Counted from the first letter of the stretch, positions 47,681-57,426 are shown. The stretch: DNA of 64,000 nt from Haloarcula hispanica ATCC 33960 (GCF_000223905.1 NC_015948.1:434001-498000); one strand, 5' to 3'. Numbers and translations are program-made. The notes: generated from the letters alone by a model not told the origin.

Positions 47681-48757
47681 ATGAGCAAGCCCAGTCCCGA
47701 AGTCTACGAGGAGGGCAAGGGCATGGACGCCCACAACTCCGTGATGCGTGACATCAGGTCGCGCAACGACTCGACCTACGACCCTCGTGAGCCGACCCGC
47801 GTGTGGCTCGACGAGGACAACACGCCGGACGGCGTCTACCAGAGCCTGACCATCATCCTGAACACCGGCGGCTGCCGGTGGGCGCGTGCCGGCGGCTGTA
47901 CGATGTGTGGCTACGTCGCCGAAAGCGTCGAGGGCGGCAGCGTCGCCCACGAGGACCTCATGGCCCAGATCCAGCACTGTCTGGACCACGAGAGCGAGAA
48001 CAGCGACGACAAAAGCGGCCTCATCAAGATCTACACCTCCGGGAGCTTCCTCGACGAGCGCGAGGTGCCGGCGGAGACGCGCCGGGCCATCGCCGAAACC
48101 TTCGCGGACCGCGAGCGTATCGTCGTCGAGTCGCTGCCGGACTTCGTCGACGAGGAGACAGTCGGCGACTTCGTCGATGTGGGCCTGGAGACGGACGTAG
48201 CCGTCGGCCTCGAGACCGCAACCGACCGCGTGCGCCACGACTGCGTCAACAAGTACTTCGACTTCGCCGACTTCGAGGAAGCCTCCGAGGCGGCGCAGGC
48301 GGCCGGCGCTGGCGTCAAGGCGTATCTGCTGATGAAACCGCCTTTCCTCTCGGAAGCCGAGGCCGTCGAGGACATGAAGCGGTCCGTACGGCGCTGTGCG
48401 GCCGTCGAGGGCTGTCACACTGTGTCGATGAACCCCTGTAACGTCCAGCGCTACACGATGGTCGAGGAACTGTACCACGACGGCGGCTACCGACCGCCGT
48501 GGCTCTGGTCGGTCGCCGACGTGCTGGAGGCGACCGCTGACGAGGATGTCATCGTCGTCTCAGACCCCGTCGGCCACGGCAGTGACCGTGGCCCGCACAA
48601 CTGCGGCGAGTGTGACGACAAGGTCCAGCGCGCTATCAAAGACTTCGACCTCCGGCAGGACCCGTCGGTGTTCGAGCAGGTGAGTTGCGAGTGCGAGGCG
48701 ACGTGGGACGCCGTCATCGAACGTGAGAAGAGTTACTCGCTTCCGCTCGCTCGATAG
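47681..48757 (+). CDS. raSEA: Archaeosine synthase subunit beta (RaSEA), radical SAM
   Basis: A radical SAM enzyme that, with ArcS, completes archaeosine formation from the lysine adduct. The 358-residue protein starts at MSKPSPEVYEEGKGMDAHNS (47681); the open frame upstream belongs to the VanZ gene region. The cluster-binding cysteines are in NTGGCRWARAGGCTMCGYV (C-x7-C-x2-C near residues 65-75), the spacing used by Elp3-like members. Further motifs are VVESLPDFVDEETV and VGLETATDRVRHDCVNKYF. Two C-terminal cysteine clusters (CGECDDKV, SCECEATW) could bind a second metal. Confidence 0.9.
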   Translation: MSKPSPEVYEEGKGMDAHNSVMRDIRSRNDSTYDPREPTRVWLDEDNTPDGVYQSLTIILNTGGCRWARAGGCTMCGYVAESVEGGSVAHEDLMAQIQHCLDHESENSDDKSGLIKIYTSGSFLDEREVPAETRRAIAETFADRERIVVESLPDFVDEETVGDFVDVGLETDVAVGLETATDRVRHDCVNKYFDFADFEEASEAAQAAGAGVKAYLLMKPPFLSEAEAVEDMKRSVRRCAAVEGCHTVSMNPCNVQRYTMVEELYHDGGYRPPWLWSVADVLEATADEDVIVVSDPVGHGSDRGPHNCGECDDKVQRAIKDFDLRQDPSVFEQVSCECEATWDAVIEREKSYSLPLAR

Positions 48758-48834
48758 GCCCTTCGACCCGGAGAACCCGTGTGACGGCCTGCCGACCAAC
48801 GTTTATCCGTCTTTCGCGCCTAAGACTGTTCGAT

Positions 48835-48996
48835 ATGACCCCGAACGGTGACCAGGACAGGCGCAGTTTCAATACACGCGGGACGGTCGCGGAATGTGAC
48901 CTGTGTGGCGAACGGCGACAGTGTATCGACGACGATGGGATGGTTGCCTGTAGTGCCTGCCAGTCCGAGCTGCTGCCGTCTAACTGGGGTCTCTGA
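48835..48996 (+). CDS. Small zinc-ribbon protein (DUF-type, 53 residues)
   Basis: The ATG at 48835 gives MTPNGDQDRRSFNTRGTVAE, then CDLCGERRQC and CSACQSELLPSNW. The CxxC...CxxC pairs form a rubredoxin-like zinc knuckle. Such mini-ribbons are frequent in haloarchaea and most are uncharacterised. It lies 77 bp after the radical SAM gene, and could bind nucleic acid or protein. Confidence 0.6.
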   Translation: MTPNGDQDRRSFNTRGTVAECDLCGERRQCIDDDGMVACSACQSELLPSNWGL

Positions 48997-49029
48997 GGCG
49001 TCCCTTCGAAGTCACCGTGTTTCACTCGC

Positions 49030-49758
49030 TTACGACGACTCATCCGGCCCCGACTGTTCGATAGCGGGAATGACGCCGACGGTCGCGGTTGCCTTGAACG
49101 AGGCGACGAGTTCCGCGCCCGTGGTGATGTCGAGTTTGTCGAGGCTCGTATCGGTCACCACCGCCGACAGCGTCGTGTCCGGGTCGACTGCCAATGCGAT
49201 CAGCGCGATAGAGGCACCTTCGTCGATACGCTCGACGGTGCCCGCAAACTGGTTCCGCGCGCTCGTTCCCGCCGGTTCGGGCGCAGCGGGCGGTGCGTTC
49301 AGCGTCACCGTGTCGGCGCGGATGCCGACTTCTACGGTGTCGCCGGCTTCGGCGTCGGTGTCGACGATGGCCCGGACCGTTCCCGGCGGCGTCTCGACGG
49401 TCGCCAGTTCGCCGTCGCGGTCCACGACGGTCCCTCGGAGGACCGTCTCCGCTGTCGTCGCCACGCCGTCGAACTCGGCTTGCAGGCGCTGAAAGCGGGC
49501 CAGCAGTTGCTCGGCGGTGTCCGTGAGTTCGCTGCCGCCGCCACCGCTGCCGCCGCGACTGCGGTCGACTAGCGGGCCGAAGGCGTCCTCCAGTTCGACG
49601 ATTCGGCGCTGGGCGTGGGCGTAGGACCGGCCGAGCGCGTCGGCGGCGCTGTTCAGCGACCCGTGGGCGGCGACCGCCTGCAAGAGCGTCCGGTCGCGGG
49701 CAGTCAGCGCCACGTCGCCCTGCCCCAGTTGCACTTCGACGTCCGCGGTCGCGTCCAT
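49030..49758 (-). CDS. ModE-type transcriptional regulator with TOBE/Mop domains, probably tungstate/molybdate responsive
   Basis: A 242-residue regulator, start at MDATADVEVQLGQG (49758). Residues about 15-85 are a winged helix like ModE (LLQAVAAHGSLNSAADALGRSYAHAQRRI). Two TOBE-like segments follow: LRGTVVDRDGELATVETP near residue 110 and ARNQFAGTVERIDEGASIALIAL near 168-190, with the oxyanion-binding TOBE pattern. It is divergent from the tupA-type gene across 119 bp. By family knowledge it would repress or activate that importer according to bound tungstate or molybdate. Binding specificity cannot be read from sequence. Confidence 0.87.
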   Translation of the reverse strand: MDATADVEVQLGQGDVALTARDRTLLQAVAAHGSLNSAADALGRSYAHAQRRIVELEDAFGPLVDRSRGGSGGGGSELTDTAEQLLARFQRLQAEFDGVATTAETVLRGTVVDRDGELATVETPPGTVRAIVDTDAEAGDTVEVGIRADTVTLNAPPAAPEPAGTSARNQFAGTVERIDEGASIALIALAVDPDTTLSAVVTDTSLDKLDITTGAELVASFKATATVGVIPAIEQSGPDESS

Positions 49759-49877
49759 ACCGCCACATGACCGTGCCGTCACAAAGGCGTTGCCGCGCGG
49801 AACCTATGAGCCCGCTGAGGCCAGTGTGACAGACATCACCATCAACAATTAAGAACCCTGCCGCCGTCGTTGTGTCC

Positions 49878-50921
49878 ATGTCGATGCAACGCCGACGCTT
49901 CCTCGCATCACTTGGTGCCGCCTCCGTCGTCGGACTCGCTGGTTGCGCCGGCGAGAGCAACACCAGCGAATCAACGGCGGCACAGACAGACGGTGGAGGG
50001 AACGGACAGTCCGGTGGGTCGCAGACTGGCTCGGGCCAGATCGGTGACGGCGAACTGGTCCTTGCCACAACGACGAGTACCTACGACACGGGGCTTCTCG
50101 ACGCACTCCATCCCGTGTTTGAGGAGAACTACGGCGTGACGATGAAGACCATCCCGAAGGGGACCGGCGCGAGTCTCCGGACAGCGCGGGATGGCGACGC
50201 CGACGTGATCCTCGTCCACGCCCGCAACGCCGAGGACAAGTTCATGCAGGACGGCTTCGGCGTCAACCGCCGGGACGTGATGTTCAACGACTTCGTCATC
50301 GTCGGCCCGGAGGACGATCCGGCGGGCATCAACGGGATGGGTAGCGCCACCGAGGCGTTCACCACCATCGCCGAGAGCGAGTCGACGTTCGTCTCGCGGG
50401 GCGACGATTCCGGGACGAACAAGAAGGAACTCATCATCTGGGATGAGGCCGGCACGGACCCAAGCGGCGAGTGGTATCGCGCTGTCGGCAAGGGGATGGG
50501 CGATACACTTGTGCAGGCGAGCCAGACCGGTGCGTACACGCTCGCCGACCGCGGGACCTACCTCTCGATGCAAACAGAAATCGACCTCGTGATTCACGTT
50601 CAGGGACCATTGAAGGACGGCCCGGTCATCCTCAAGAACCCCTACGGCGTGATGGCGGTCAATCCCGCGAAATACGACGACGTGAACTACGAGGCGGCGA
50701 TGGCCTACATCGGCTTCCTGACGAGCCCGACCGGCCAGTCGATGATCGCCGACTACACCGCCAACGGCTCGCAGTTGTTCTTCCCCAACGCCATCGCCGA
50801 GGAGCCGAACTTCGGCCAGTACGTCCCGCAGGGGTACACGGCACAGCAGGCCAGCAGCCTCTCACCGCGCGACAAGGAGTATCTCTACTGGGTCGACGAG
50901 CAGGTGCCGGCGGACTACTGA
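49878..50921 (+). CDS. tupA: Tungstate/molybdate ABC transporter substrate-binding lipoprotein (TupA type)
   Basis: A 347-residue protein from ATG at 49878 (a GTG six bases upstream is possible). It has a Tat-type signal ([21 protein letters not shown]), a Gly/Ser linker, and the TupA opening [20 protein letters not shown]. Also present is the oxyanion pocket segment [14 protein letters not shown] and the [16 protein letters not shown] element, both TupA-type rather than ModA-type. It heads the operon with the permease and ATPase. Confidence 0.93.
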   Translation: MSMQRRRFLASLGAASVVGLAGCAGESNTSESTAAQTDGGGNGQSGGSQTGSGQIGDGELVLATTTSTYDTGLLDALHPVFEENYGVTMKTIPKGTGASLRTARDGDADVILVHARNAEDKFMQDGFGVNRRDVMFNDFVIVGPEDDPAGINGMGSATEAFTTIAESESTFVSRGDDSGTNKKELIIWDEAGTDPSGEWYRAVGKGMGDTLVQASQTGAYTLADRGTYLSMQTEIDLVIHVQGPLKDGPVILKNPYGVMAVNPAKYDDVNYEAAMAYIGFLTSPTGQSMIADYTANGSQLFFPNAIAEEPNFGQYVPQGYTAQQASSLSPRDKEYLYWVDEQVPADY

Positions 50922-50926
50922 CCCCG

Positions 50927-51631
50927 ATGATTCCACTGCAAGCACAGCTCCCGGACGGCGGCTGGACGTACGTCGTGAGCATCGTCACCGTCTCGCTGTA
51001 CGTCAGCCTCACCGCCGTCGGTCTTAGTACGCTGTTCAGCCTGCCCGTCGCGCTGGGTATCGGCTTCACCGATTTCCGCGGGAAGCGGTTGGTCACAGCC
51101 GTCGTCAACACCGGCATGGGGTTCCCGAGCGTCGTCGTCGGGCTAGTCGTCCTCATTCTTCTGTCAAACAGCGGCCCGCTGGGGAGCCTCGACCTCGCGT
51201 TCACCCCGCGGGCGATGATACTCTCCCAGTTCATCCTCGCGACGCCGGTCCTGCTGAGCGTCAGCCTCTCGGCGGTCGAGGGCGTCGACCAGTCGGTCCG
51301 CGACGCGGCCTACGCGATGGGCGGAACCAGAGTCGACGTTGGGCTGGCGGTCATCAAGGAGGCCCGTTTCGGCATCGTTACCGCCATTCTTGCCGGGTTC
51401 GGCCGGGCCATCAGCGAGGTCGGATCGATACTCATCGTCGGCGGCAACATCGTCTACAGCGACGGACAGTCCTACACTCGGACACTGACGACGGCGATAA
51501 CAGTCGAGGCACGGCAGGGGCGCTACGAGGTCGGTCTGGTTCTCGGCGTAATACTCCTCGCGCTCGTGCTGGCCGTCAACGGACTGGGATCGTGGCTCAG
51601 GAATCAGGGCCGGGGTGAGCGCTCGGTATGA
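50927..51631 (+). CDS. tupB: Tungstate/molybdate ABC transporter permease (TupB type)
   Basis: A 234-residue permease, start at [19 protein letters not shown] (50927), 5 bp after the tupA stop. It has five to six helices and the ABC permease EAA-like loop [23 protein letters not shown] near residues 125-147. Single-subunit permeases of this size are typical for Tup systems. The longer open frame upstream of 50927 is the shadow of tupA. It overlaps the ATPase gene by 4 bp. Confidence 0.92.
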   Translation: MIPLQAQLPDGGWTYVVSIVTVSLYVSLTAVGLSTLFSLPVALGIGFTDFRGKRLVTAVVNTGMGFPSVVVGLVVLILLSNSGPLGSLDLAFTPRAMILSQFILATPVLLSVSLSAVEGVDQSVRDAAYAMGGTRVDVGLAVIKEARFGIVTAILAGFGRAISEVGSILIVGGNIVYSDGQSYTRTLTTAITVEARQGRYEVGLVLGVILLALVLAVNGLGSWLRNQGRGERSV

Positions 51632-52443
51632 CGCTCTCCGTGACCGAGGTAAATGCTGGGTTCGGCGGCTCGACCGTCTTCCAGAACGTCTCGCTGGCGG
51701 TCGAACCGGGGGAAGTCGTCACCGTCGTCGGTCCCTCCGGCACCGGCAAGACGACGCTGCTGCGCCTGCTTGCGACCTTTCGCCGACCCGACGATGGAAC
51801 GGTCGCATGGGACGGCGACGATATCTGGGCGATGGCCGACGACGAACGATTGAGTATCCGCCGGCAGGTGAGTATGGTGTTTCAGGAGCCGAGCCTCTTC
51901 AACGCGCCCGTCCATCGGAACGTCTCCTACGGCCTGCGCGTCAGAGAACCCTGGCGAGCCCGAGTTCGCCGGAGTCTCGGCGAACTCGTCGGCTCGTCAC
52001 GGCCCGCCGATACCGTTATGGCCGCGCTCGAAACGGTCGGACTTGCGGAATCGGTCGACCAGAACGCGCTCTCGCTGTCCGGCGGTGAGGCCCAGCGTGT
52101 CGCGTTCGCGCGGGCACTCGCCGTTGACCCGGCGGTCATGCTGCTGGACGAACCCACATCGAACCTTGACCCGTACAACACGGCGCTGCTGGAAAACGCC
52201 ATCGAGCGGGCGCGGGACCGCGGCGTCGGCGTCGTCGTCGCCACCCACGACATGCACCAGGCGAAACGCATCTCGGACCACATGGCCTTCCTTCACGACG
52301 GCGAACTGGTCGAGACCGGCCCGCCCGAGCAGTTGTTCGAGGACCCCACCGACGCCCGGACGGCACGGTTCCTCGACGGCGAACTGCTCGTCGGTGACCG
52401 GGAAGGGTCGCGTGTACCGCAGCCGCCGACAGCGGACCCATAA
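51628..52443 (+). CDS. tupC: Tungstate/molybdate ABC transporter ATPase (TupC type)
   Basis: A 271-residue ABC ATPase. Walker A is [11 protein letters not shown] near residues 35-45, the Q-loop is [11 protein letters not shown], and the signature is [16 protein letters not shown]. Walker B is [13 protein letters not shown], and the H-loop His lies in VVATHDMHQ. It starts within the tupB stop (ATGA). The sequence ends without a TOBE domain, unlike ModC. After the stop, 52444-52638 (195 bp) holds an imperfect dyad TAAGCGTGCGCTTA at about 52468 but no gene. Confidence 0.93.
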   Translation: MTLSVTEVNAGFGGSTVFQNVSLAVEPGEVVTVVGPSGTGKTTLLRLLATFRRPDDGTVAWDGDDIWAMADDERLSIRRQVSMVFQEPSLFNAPVHRNVSYGLRVREPWRARVRRSLGELVGSSRPADTVMAALETVGLAESVDQNALSLSGGEAQRVAFARALAVDPAVMLLDEPTSNLDPYNTALLENAIERARDRGVGVVVATHDMHQAKRISDHMAFLHDGELVETGPPEQLFEDPTDARTARFLDGELLVGDREGSRVPQPPTADP

Positions 52444-52638
52444 CTGGAGATTTCACTTACACTCCGGTAAGCGTGCGCTTATACGGCTTGACCCACAAAG
52501 CTGGACTAGGGACCGCCGGACTATGTCACACGCTCCGCTGGTCCCTTCCCCTTTGAAACGAACTCCGTAGCGGTGCGACTACGCGTCCGGTTCAGATCTT
52601 CTGTGAAACCACCGCAATGAAAGCCGAAGCTGCCGGTG

Positions 52639-53316
52639 TTACTCGGCGAAGCCCTCGAGCACGCCCTGGCCGTCGGTCCGGCCCAAGTCCGAAAGCGTCG
52701 CCCGCTCGGGATGGGGCATCATGACGGCGACGTGGTCGTCCTCACCGGTGACGCCGGCCACACTGTGTTTCGAGCCGTTCGGGTTCGCCTCGGGGGACAC
52801 ATTGCCGTCCTCGTCGCAGTACTTGAACAGGATACGGTCTTCGGCTTCGAGTTCGTCCAAGCGGTCGTCGGAGATTTCATAGCGACCCTCGCCGTGGGCG
52901 ATGGGGAGTTCGACGACCTCGCCGTCCTCGTACTGGCTGGTCCAGGGCGTGTCGGCGTTCTCGACGCGCAGGTGGACGTGTTCACACTGGAACCGGGCGC
53001 TCTCGTTGGTCGTGAACGCGCCGGGGGTCAGCGACGACTCACAGCCGATCTGTGCGCCGTTACAGATGCCAAGCACTGGCGTGCCTTCGCTCGCTGCCTC
53101 ACGAACTTCGGCCATGATGGGCGAGCGGGCGGCCATCGCACCGGCACGGAGGTAATCGCCGTAGGAAAAACCGCCGGGGAGGACGACGCCGTCGACATCC
53201 TCGGGGAGGCCGTCCTCGTGCCAGACGAGTTCAGCGTCGAAGCCGAGCGACTCCAGAGCCTGGACGGAGTCGCGGTCGCAGTTCGAGCCGCCAAACTGGA
53301 TGACGGCGATGGTCAC
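52639..53316 (-). CDS. purQ: Phosphoribosylformylglycinamidine synthase subunit PurQ
   Basis: Glutaminase subunit of FGAM synthase in purine synthesis. The 225-residue class I amidotransferase has the nucleophile in VLGICNGAQIG (Cys near residue 86) and the catalytic His in HGEGRYEI and in MMPHPERAT with its Glu. The N-terminus FGGSNCDRDSVQAL is typical. It is 55 bp downstream of purS on the same strand, so purS-purQ form an operon; the third subunit, purL, is not in this window. Confidence 0.96.
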   Translation of the reverse strand: MTIAVIQFGGSNCDRDSVQALESLGFDAELVWHEDGLPEDVDGVVLPGGFSYGDYLRAGAMAARSPIMAEVREAASEGTPVLGICNGAQIGCESSLTPGAFTTNESARFQCEHVHLRVENADTPWTSQYEDGEVVELPIAHGEGRYEISDDRLDELEAEDRILFKYCDEDGNVSPEANPNGSKHSVAGVTGEDDHVAVMMPHPERATLSDLGRTDGQGVLEGFAE

Positions 53317-53371
53317 GCGGGCCCCCTCCGTGAGACAGCACTGACCATTGCCGTCAGTTTCGAGGCGATGG

Positions 53372-53626
53372 TCATTCTGCCTGTGCCACCTCGATGTCGT
53401 AGTCGTGGATGGTGGGGTTCGCCAGGAGCCGCTCGGCCATCTCCTCGGCGCGCTCGGCCGCGTCCTCGGCGCTGTCGGCGTCGAGGTCCAGCTCGAACAC
53501 GTCCGCCGAGCGGAGGTCGTTCAGGTCGAAACCAAGGCGTTCTAGGGAGCGCTGTGTCGTCTCGGCTTCGGGGTCGAGGACGCCCCGCTTGAGCCGGACG
53601 GTGACGGTCGCGGTAAAGGCAGTCAT
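53372..53626 (-). CDS. purS: Phosphoribosylformylglycinamidine synthase subunit PurS
   Basis: An 84-residue structural subunit that joins PurQ and PurL. Start at 53626 (MTAFTATVTVRLKRGVLDPE), chosen over an ATG 9 bp upstream to match the family's conserved opening. The sequence has GVLDPEAETTQRSLERLGF and a C-terminal NPTIHDYDIEVAQ strand, both family-typical. Confidence 0.95.
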   Translation of the reverse strand: MTAFTATVTVRLKRGVLDPEAETTQRSLERLGFDLNDLRSADVFELDLDADSAEDAAERAEEMAERLLANPTIHDYDIEVAQAE

Positions 53627-53677
53627 TACTGGCAAGCGAGCGGGCAGCGGAGAAAACGCTTGTGTTCTCCCGGCAGG

Positions 53678-54095
53678 TCACGTCCCGGCGCTGACCGGCG
53701 TCCAGTCGGACGGCTGGTCGGTCAGCCCTTTGACCCGGATGTCGAGGTCGCCCGCGTCAGCGTGCAGATACCGGTGGGGACTCGCGTGTAGCCGCTGGCG
53801 TACGTCGAGATCGGTCCGAGTGTAGCGCCGCGGCTCGCCGTCGGTACAGTACACTGCGCCGATAGCCCGCCCCTCCTTGTCCGTGATTCGCACGCCGGCG
53901 TAAGACCTGCTGTCGAGCCGTTTCAGTGCGTCAACTTCGGCGAAGCGAGGGTCCTCGTGGGTGGCCTCGGCGACCATCGCCTCGCCCGAGAGAATCGTGT
54001 GGGTGCAGATGGAGTCCTCGCGGGAGCGCGTCGACCGTCTCCACACGCTCGTCGGAATCCGGCTGGGCACAGAGTACGGTCGGCGAATCACTCAT
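53678..54095 (-). pseudogene. GAF-domain protein gene with an apparent single-base frameshift
   Basis: Two frames together encode one coherent protein. The start at 54095 reads MSDSPTVLCAQPDSDERVET then VDAL in one frame. The other frame from REDSICTHTILSGEAMVAEA to the stop at 53678 has a GAF layout (a short EDSICTHTIL, DPRF, Y-AGVRI, IGAVYCTDGEPRRY). One surplus base in the GGG run at 54022-54024 (plus strand) breaks it; removing it gives about 138 residues. Either a true frameshift or a sequencing error. In the intact form it would be a small signal-sensing protein. Confidence 0.62.
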
Positions 54096-54224
54096 CACGG
54101 CCATATATACACGGAGCGACACACAAAGCGTTGGTGTCCACGCTAGGTGGAAAACGAAGGCTTTTGCCGAGGGACTGCCGACTCTGGGTCAAATGAATCA
54201 CGACGCTGTCCGGAGGTGGGAATC

Positions 54225-55199
54225 GTGACGCGCGGTCTGACCGAGATTACGGTCGTCGGCGAGGACGATACGGGCCTCATCGCCGAAGTGACCTCGCTCC
54301 TGTTCGAGCGCAGCATCAACATCGAGGACCTCGACCAGGCCGTTCGGGAGGGCGTCTTCCGGATGACCATGCGCGTCGACACGTCCGAGATGGTGACGAC
54401 GGAGGAGAAGCTCCGCGAGGACCTCACCGAACTCGGCGACGAACTCGGCGTCGACGTGCAGGTCCGGTTCCCGTCCGACCGCGAGACCCAGACCATCGCC
54501 GTCCTCGTGACGAAGGAGTCCCACTGTCTAGAGGCGCTATTCGAGGCCTGGGCCAACGGCGACCTCGGGGCCGACATCGAGGTGGTCATCGGGAACCACG
54601 ACGACCTCGAACCGCTGGCGGCCAAGTACGACGTCCCGTTCCACGACATCGGCGACGAGAAGGGGACGCCGGACGAGGACCAACTGCTCGACCTGCTCGC
54701 GCAGTACGACGCCGACCTCATCGCGCTGGCCCGGTATATGCGCATCCTCTCGCCGGACGTCGTCTTCCGCTACGAGAGCCGCATCATCAACGTCCACCCG
54801 AGCCTGCTGCCCGCCTTCCCCGGCGCGTCGGCGTACATGCAGGCCATCGAGGAGGGCGTCCGCATCGCCGGCGTCACCGCCCATTACGTGACGACGGACC
54901 TGGACCAAGGGCCGATCATCACCCAGCGCGCGTTCAACGTCCCCGACGACGCCACCGAAGAGGAACTCCAGCAGATCGGCCAGCCGCTGGAAGCCGAAGC
55001 GCTCATCGAGGCCATCAAACTCCACCTCAACGACGAGGTGAACGTCCACCGTGGCCGGACGAAGCTTCGGGACCCCGAGGAGACCTCGGCCCAACTCGGC
55101 GCACCGGAGAAACTCGACCAGCTGAACCCCGACCGTCCCATCGACGGCCTCGGCGAGTTCGTCGCCGAGGACGACGGTGAGATCGAGGCTGACGACTGA
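54225..55199 (+). CDS. purU: Formyltetrahydrofolate deformylase PurU
   Basis: A 324-residue protein from the GTG at 54225 (VTRGLTEITVVGEDDTGLI), preceded by GGAGGTGGG as ribosome-binding site; the longer open frame upstream lacks this. The ACT domain spans about residues 5-85. The formyltransferase domain has VIGNHDDLEPLAAKY, NVHPSLLPAFPGASAYMQAI, and GVTAHYVTTDLDQGPIITQ, the N/H/D catalytic set. The C-terminal 45 residues extend beyond bacterial PurU. It splits 10-formyl-THF to formate and THF, possibly feeding formate to purine synthesis. A PurN-like role is an alternative. Confidence 0.88.
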   Translation: MTRGLTEITVVGEDDTGLIAEVTSLLFERSINIEDLDQAVREGVFRMTMRVDTSEMVTTEEKLREDLTELGDELGVDVQVRFPSDRETQTIAVLVTKESHCLEALFEAWANGDLGADIEVVIGNHDDLEPLAAKYDVPFHDIGDEKGTPDEDQLLDLLAQYDADLIALARYMRILSPDVVFRYESRIINVHPSLLPAFPGASAYMQAIEEGVRIAGVTAHYVTTDLDQGPIITQRAFNVPDDATEEELQQIGQPLEAEALIEAIKLHLNDEVNVHRGRTKLRDPEETSAQLGAPEKLDQLNPDRPIDGLGEFVAEDDGEIEADD

Positions 55200-55223
55200 A
55201 AACGCGCTGTACTTTCAAACAGC

Positions 55224-56258
55224 TTAGAGTTCGCCAGCGGCGCTAACGGCTTCGTCGAGCGACGGCGCGTCGAACACGTCGCCACCAATGTAGGCGTTCG
55301 TGCCGGCACAGTAGAGGTCGCGAGCGACCTGGATTACGTCCTCATCGAGCGGTTCTGGCGACTCCGCACAGAGCGATTTCCAGTCGGCGACGCTCTCCGC
55401 GTCGGCCTGCTCTTTGGCCTCGCTCACGGCTTCGACCCACTCGGGCTGGGTGCGCTTGTGGTACTGTCGGATGACCTCCTTCGAGACCTGCTGGCCCCCG
55501 TAGGAGAAGCGGTTCTCGTCGAACGTGCCGACCACGTCGGCCACGCGTATCTCCCCGTCGTAGTACAGGCACTCGATTTTCCCGTCCTCGTGGACCAGAT
55601 CGGCCTCGGCGGCCTGCTGGGTGACGATGTGGTTGACCGCCCGAGCCAGTTCTTCGAGGCGGTCGATGCTGGCCGTGCCGGCGATCCGGTCGGCTGCCTC
55701 CCGGTCGAGATACCGGTCCTGCTCTTCGTATTTCGTCGAGAACTCCACGATGGGCTCGTCGAGGTCGACGACCTCTTCGGGCCAGGTGTCGTAGTCGAGC
55801 CCGTGGTCGGCGGGCTCGGTCCGGGACCGTAGCGACGACCCGACGCCGACGCGGTTCCGGAAGACGATCTCCAGGGGAATGAGGTAGTTCTCGTCGGCAG
55901 CCCCGTGGTATGCGTCGTAGTCGTAGCGCCCGTCCTCGAAGGGGAGGTCCGGGACCTGCGTGAGTTCGATGACCATCTCCTCGGGGGCGGCGTCGGCCGA
56001 CAGCGCCTCGCCGAGGTCCAGCACCTCGTCGCTGTCGGGGAGCCTGACGCCCTCGTAGTGTGTCGGGACGTGGTTCTCCTCCAGCAGTTGGAAGTTGTAC
56101 GCGCCCATCGTACACAGCGACGCGCCCTTGTCGGGGATCCGGTCCGGCATCTTGCCCCAGTCGAACACGGAGTAGTCGTCCGTGAACACGAACGCGCCGC
56201 GGCCGAGGTCTTCGGCCGTCGCCGGTTCGTCCACGCGGAATTCCTTGACGCTCGTCAT
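55224..56258 (-). CDS. purC: Phosphoribosylaminoimidazole-succinocarboxamide synthase
   Basis: Makes SAICAR in purine synthesis. The 344-residue protein, longer than bacterial PurC, starts [20 protein letters not shown] (56258). Family motifs are [20 protein letters not shown] near residues 36-55, [17 protein letters not shown] near 129-145, and [20 protein letters not shown] near 220-240. Its 3' end is 24 bp from that of purU (convergent). Purine genes cluster here without being in one operon. Confidence 0.95.
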   Translation of the reverse strand: MTSVKEFRVDEPATAEDLGRGAFVFTDDYSVFDWGKMPDRIPDKGASLCTMGAYNFQLLEENHVPTHYEGVRLPDSDEVLDLGEALSADAAPEEMVIELTQVPDLPFEDGRYDYDAYHGAADENYLIPLEIVFRNRVGVGSSLRSRTEPADHGLDYDTWPEEVVDLDEPIVEFSTKYEEQDRYLDREAADRIAGTASIDRLEELARAVNHIVTQQAAEADLVHEDGKIECLYYDGEIRVADVVGTFDENRFSYGGQQVSKEVIRQYHKRTQPEWVEAVSEAKEQADAESVADWKSLCAESPEPLDEDVIQVARDLYCAGTNAYIGGDVFDAPSLDEAVSAAGEL

Positions 56259-56409
56259 TGTGCCCGCCTTTCGGGCCGGGGACAAAGACGTTTCTCATAC
56301 TGTCGGCTGTAACTATTGTGAGATGTTCGCGGTGGCGAAATTCGTCACAGACAGTATCACTCGCGCTCGGAAGGCAACGTTTTCCGTCGGGCTGTCGACT
56401 GACCTCCTG

Positions 56410-57426
56410 ATGGCTACCAGTCTGTTGGTCGAGGCTGCGATCATCGTCGCCGCGACGGCAGCGATCTGGAAAGGGAGCGACTGGCTCGAATCCGCGAGCG
56501 AACGGCTCGCGACGTACTACGGCCTCCCGGAAGTCGTTCAGGGCGCAATCATCGTCGCCGTCGGATCGAGCTTCCCGGAGGTCGCGGCGGTCGTGCTCTC
56601 GGCGCTGGACGGGTCGATGTCTCTCGGTGTGGGCGCAATCGTCGGCTCGGCGATTTTCAATATTCTCATCATCCCCGCAGTCGCGGGCATCGCCACGGAC
56701 GACGAACTCGAATCGAGTCGGACGCTCGTCTACAAGGAGGCGCAGTTCTACATGCTCGCCGTCTCAGTCCTGCTCATCACGATGGCGCTCGCGGTCATCT
56801 ACTATCCCGGCGAGGCGACGCTCACGGGCGTCATCACGCGGCCGCTGGCGGCGATTCCGCTCGCGCTCTACGGACTGTACGTCTTCATCCAGTACCAGGA
56901 CACGGCCGACCACGACCCGGGGGAAGACTGGACCGCCGGTATCTCTGTCGGGCGGCAGTGGCTCTTTCTCTTGCTCGGCCTCGCGGTCATTCTCGTGGCG
57001 GTGGAGAGCTTGGTCCACTCCGTCAAAGTCATCGGCCGGGCCGCCGGCGTGCAGGAGTTTCTGCTCGGCGTGACGATTCTGGCGGCGGCGACGAGTCTCC
57101 CCGACACGCTCGTCAGCGTCAGGGCGGCCCGCGACGACCGCGGGGTCACGTCGCTCGCGAACGTCCTCGGCTCGAACACGTTCGACCTGCTCGTCGCCAT
57201 CCCGCTCGGCGTCTTCATCGCCGGCGCGTGGACCGTCGACTTCGCGATGGCCGTGCCGATGTTCGGTGTCCTGACCGGGGCGACGATTCTCCTGTTCACC
57301 GCCCTCCGGACCGACCTCGTGTTGAGCGAACCCGAATCGTATGCGCTACTCGTTGCCTACGCGGCCTTCGTCGCCTGGATCGTCGTCGAGACCGCGGGCT
57401 GGGTCGACGGCGTATTACCGACCTGA
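56410..57426 (+). CDS. Sodium/calcium exchanger-type (CaCA) membrane protein
   Basis: A 338-residue protein with about ten helices, start at MATSLLVEAAIIVAATAAIW (56410); an ATG at 56323 is possible. The two alpha repeats are AIIVAVGSSFPEVAAVVLSAL near residues 49-69 and ILAAATSLPDTLVSVRAA near 223-240, with the acidic residue in GSSxPE and TSLPD expected of CaCA exchangers. The GS-x-I-F-N-I and GSNTFDLLVAIPL segments follow each. Ions may be Ca2+/Na+ or H+; no direct evidence. Confidence 0.9.
   Translation: MATSLLVEAAIIVAATAAIWKGSDWLESASERLATYYGLPEVVQGAIIVAVGSSFPEVAAVVLSALDGSMSLGVGAIVGSAIFNILIIPAVAGIATDDELESSRTLVYKEAQFYMLAVSVLLITMALAVIYYPGEATLTGVITRPLAAIPLALYGLYVFIQYQDTADHDPGEDWTAGISVGRQWLFLLLGLAVILVAVESLVHSVKVIGRAAGVQEFLLGVTILAAATSLPDTLVSVRAARDDRGVTSLANVLGSNTFDLLVAIPLGVFIAGAWTVDFAMAVPMFGVLTGATILLFTALRTDLVLSEPESYALLVAYAAFVAWIVVETAGWVDGVLPT

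Noticed and set aside
50471-50926. N-terminal extension of the tupB permease
   Set aside because: It overlaps tupA in another frame and lacks membrane character; the true start is 50927.
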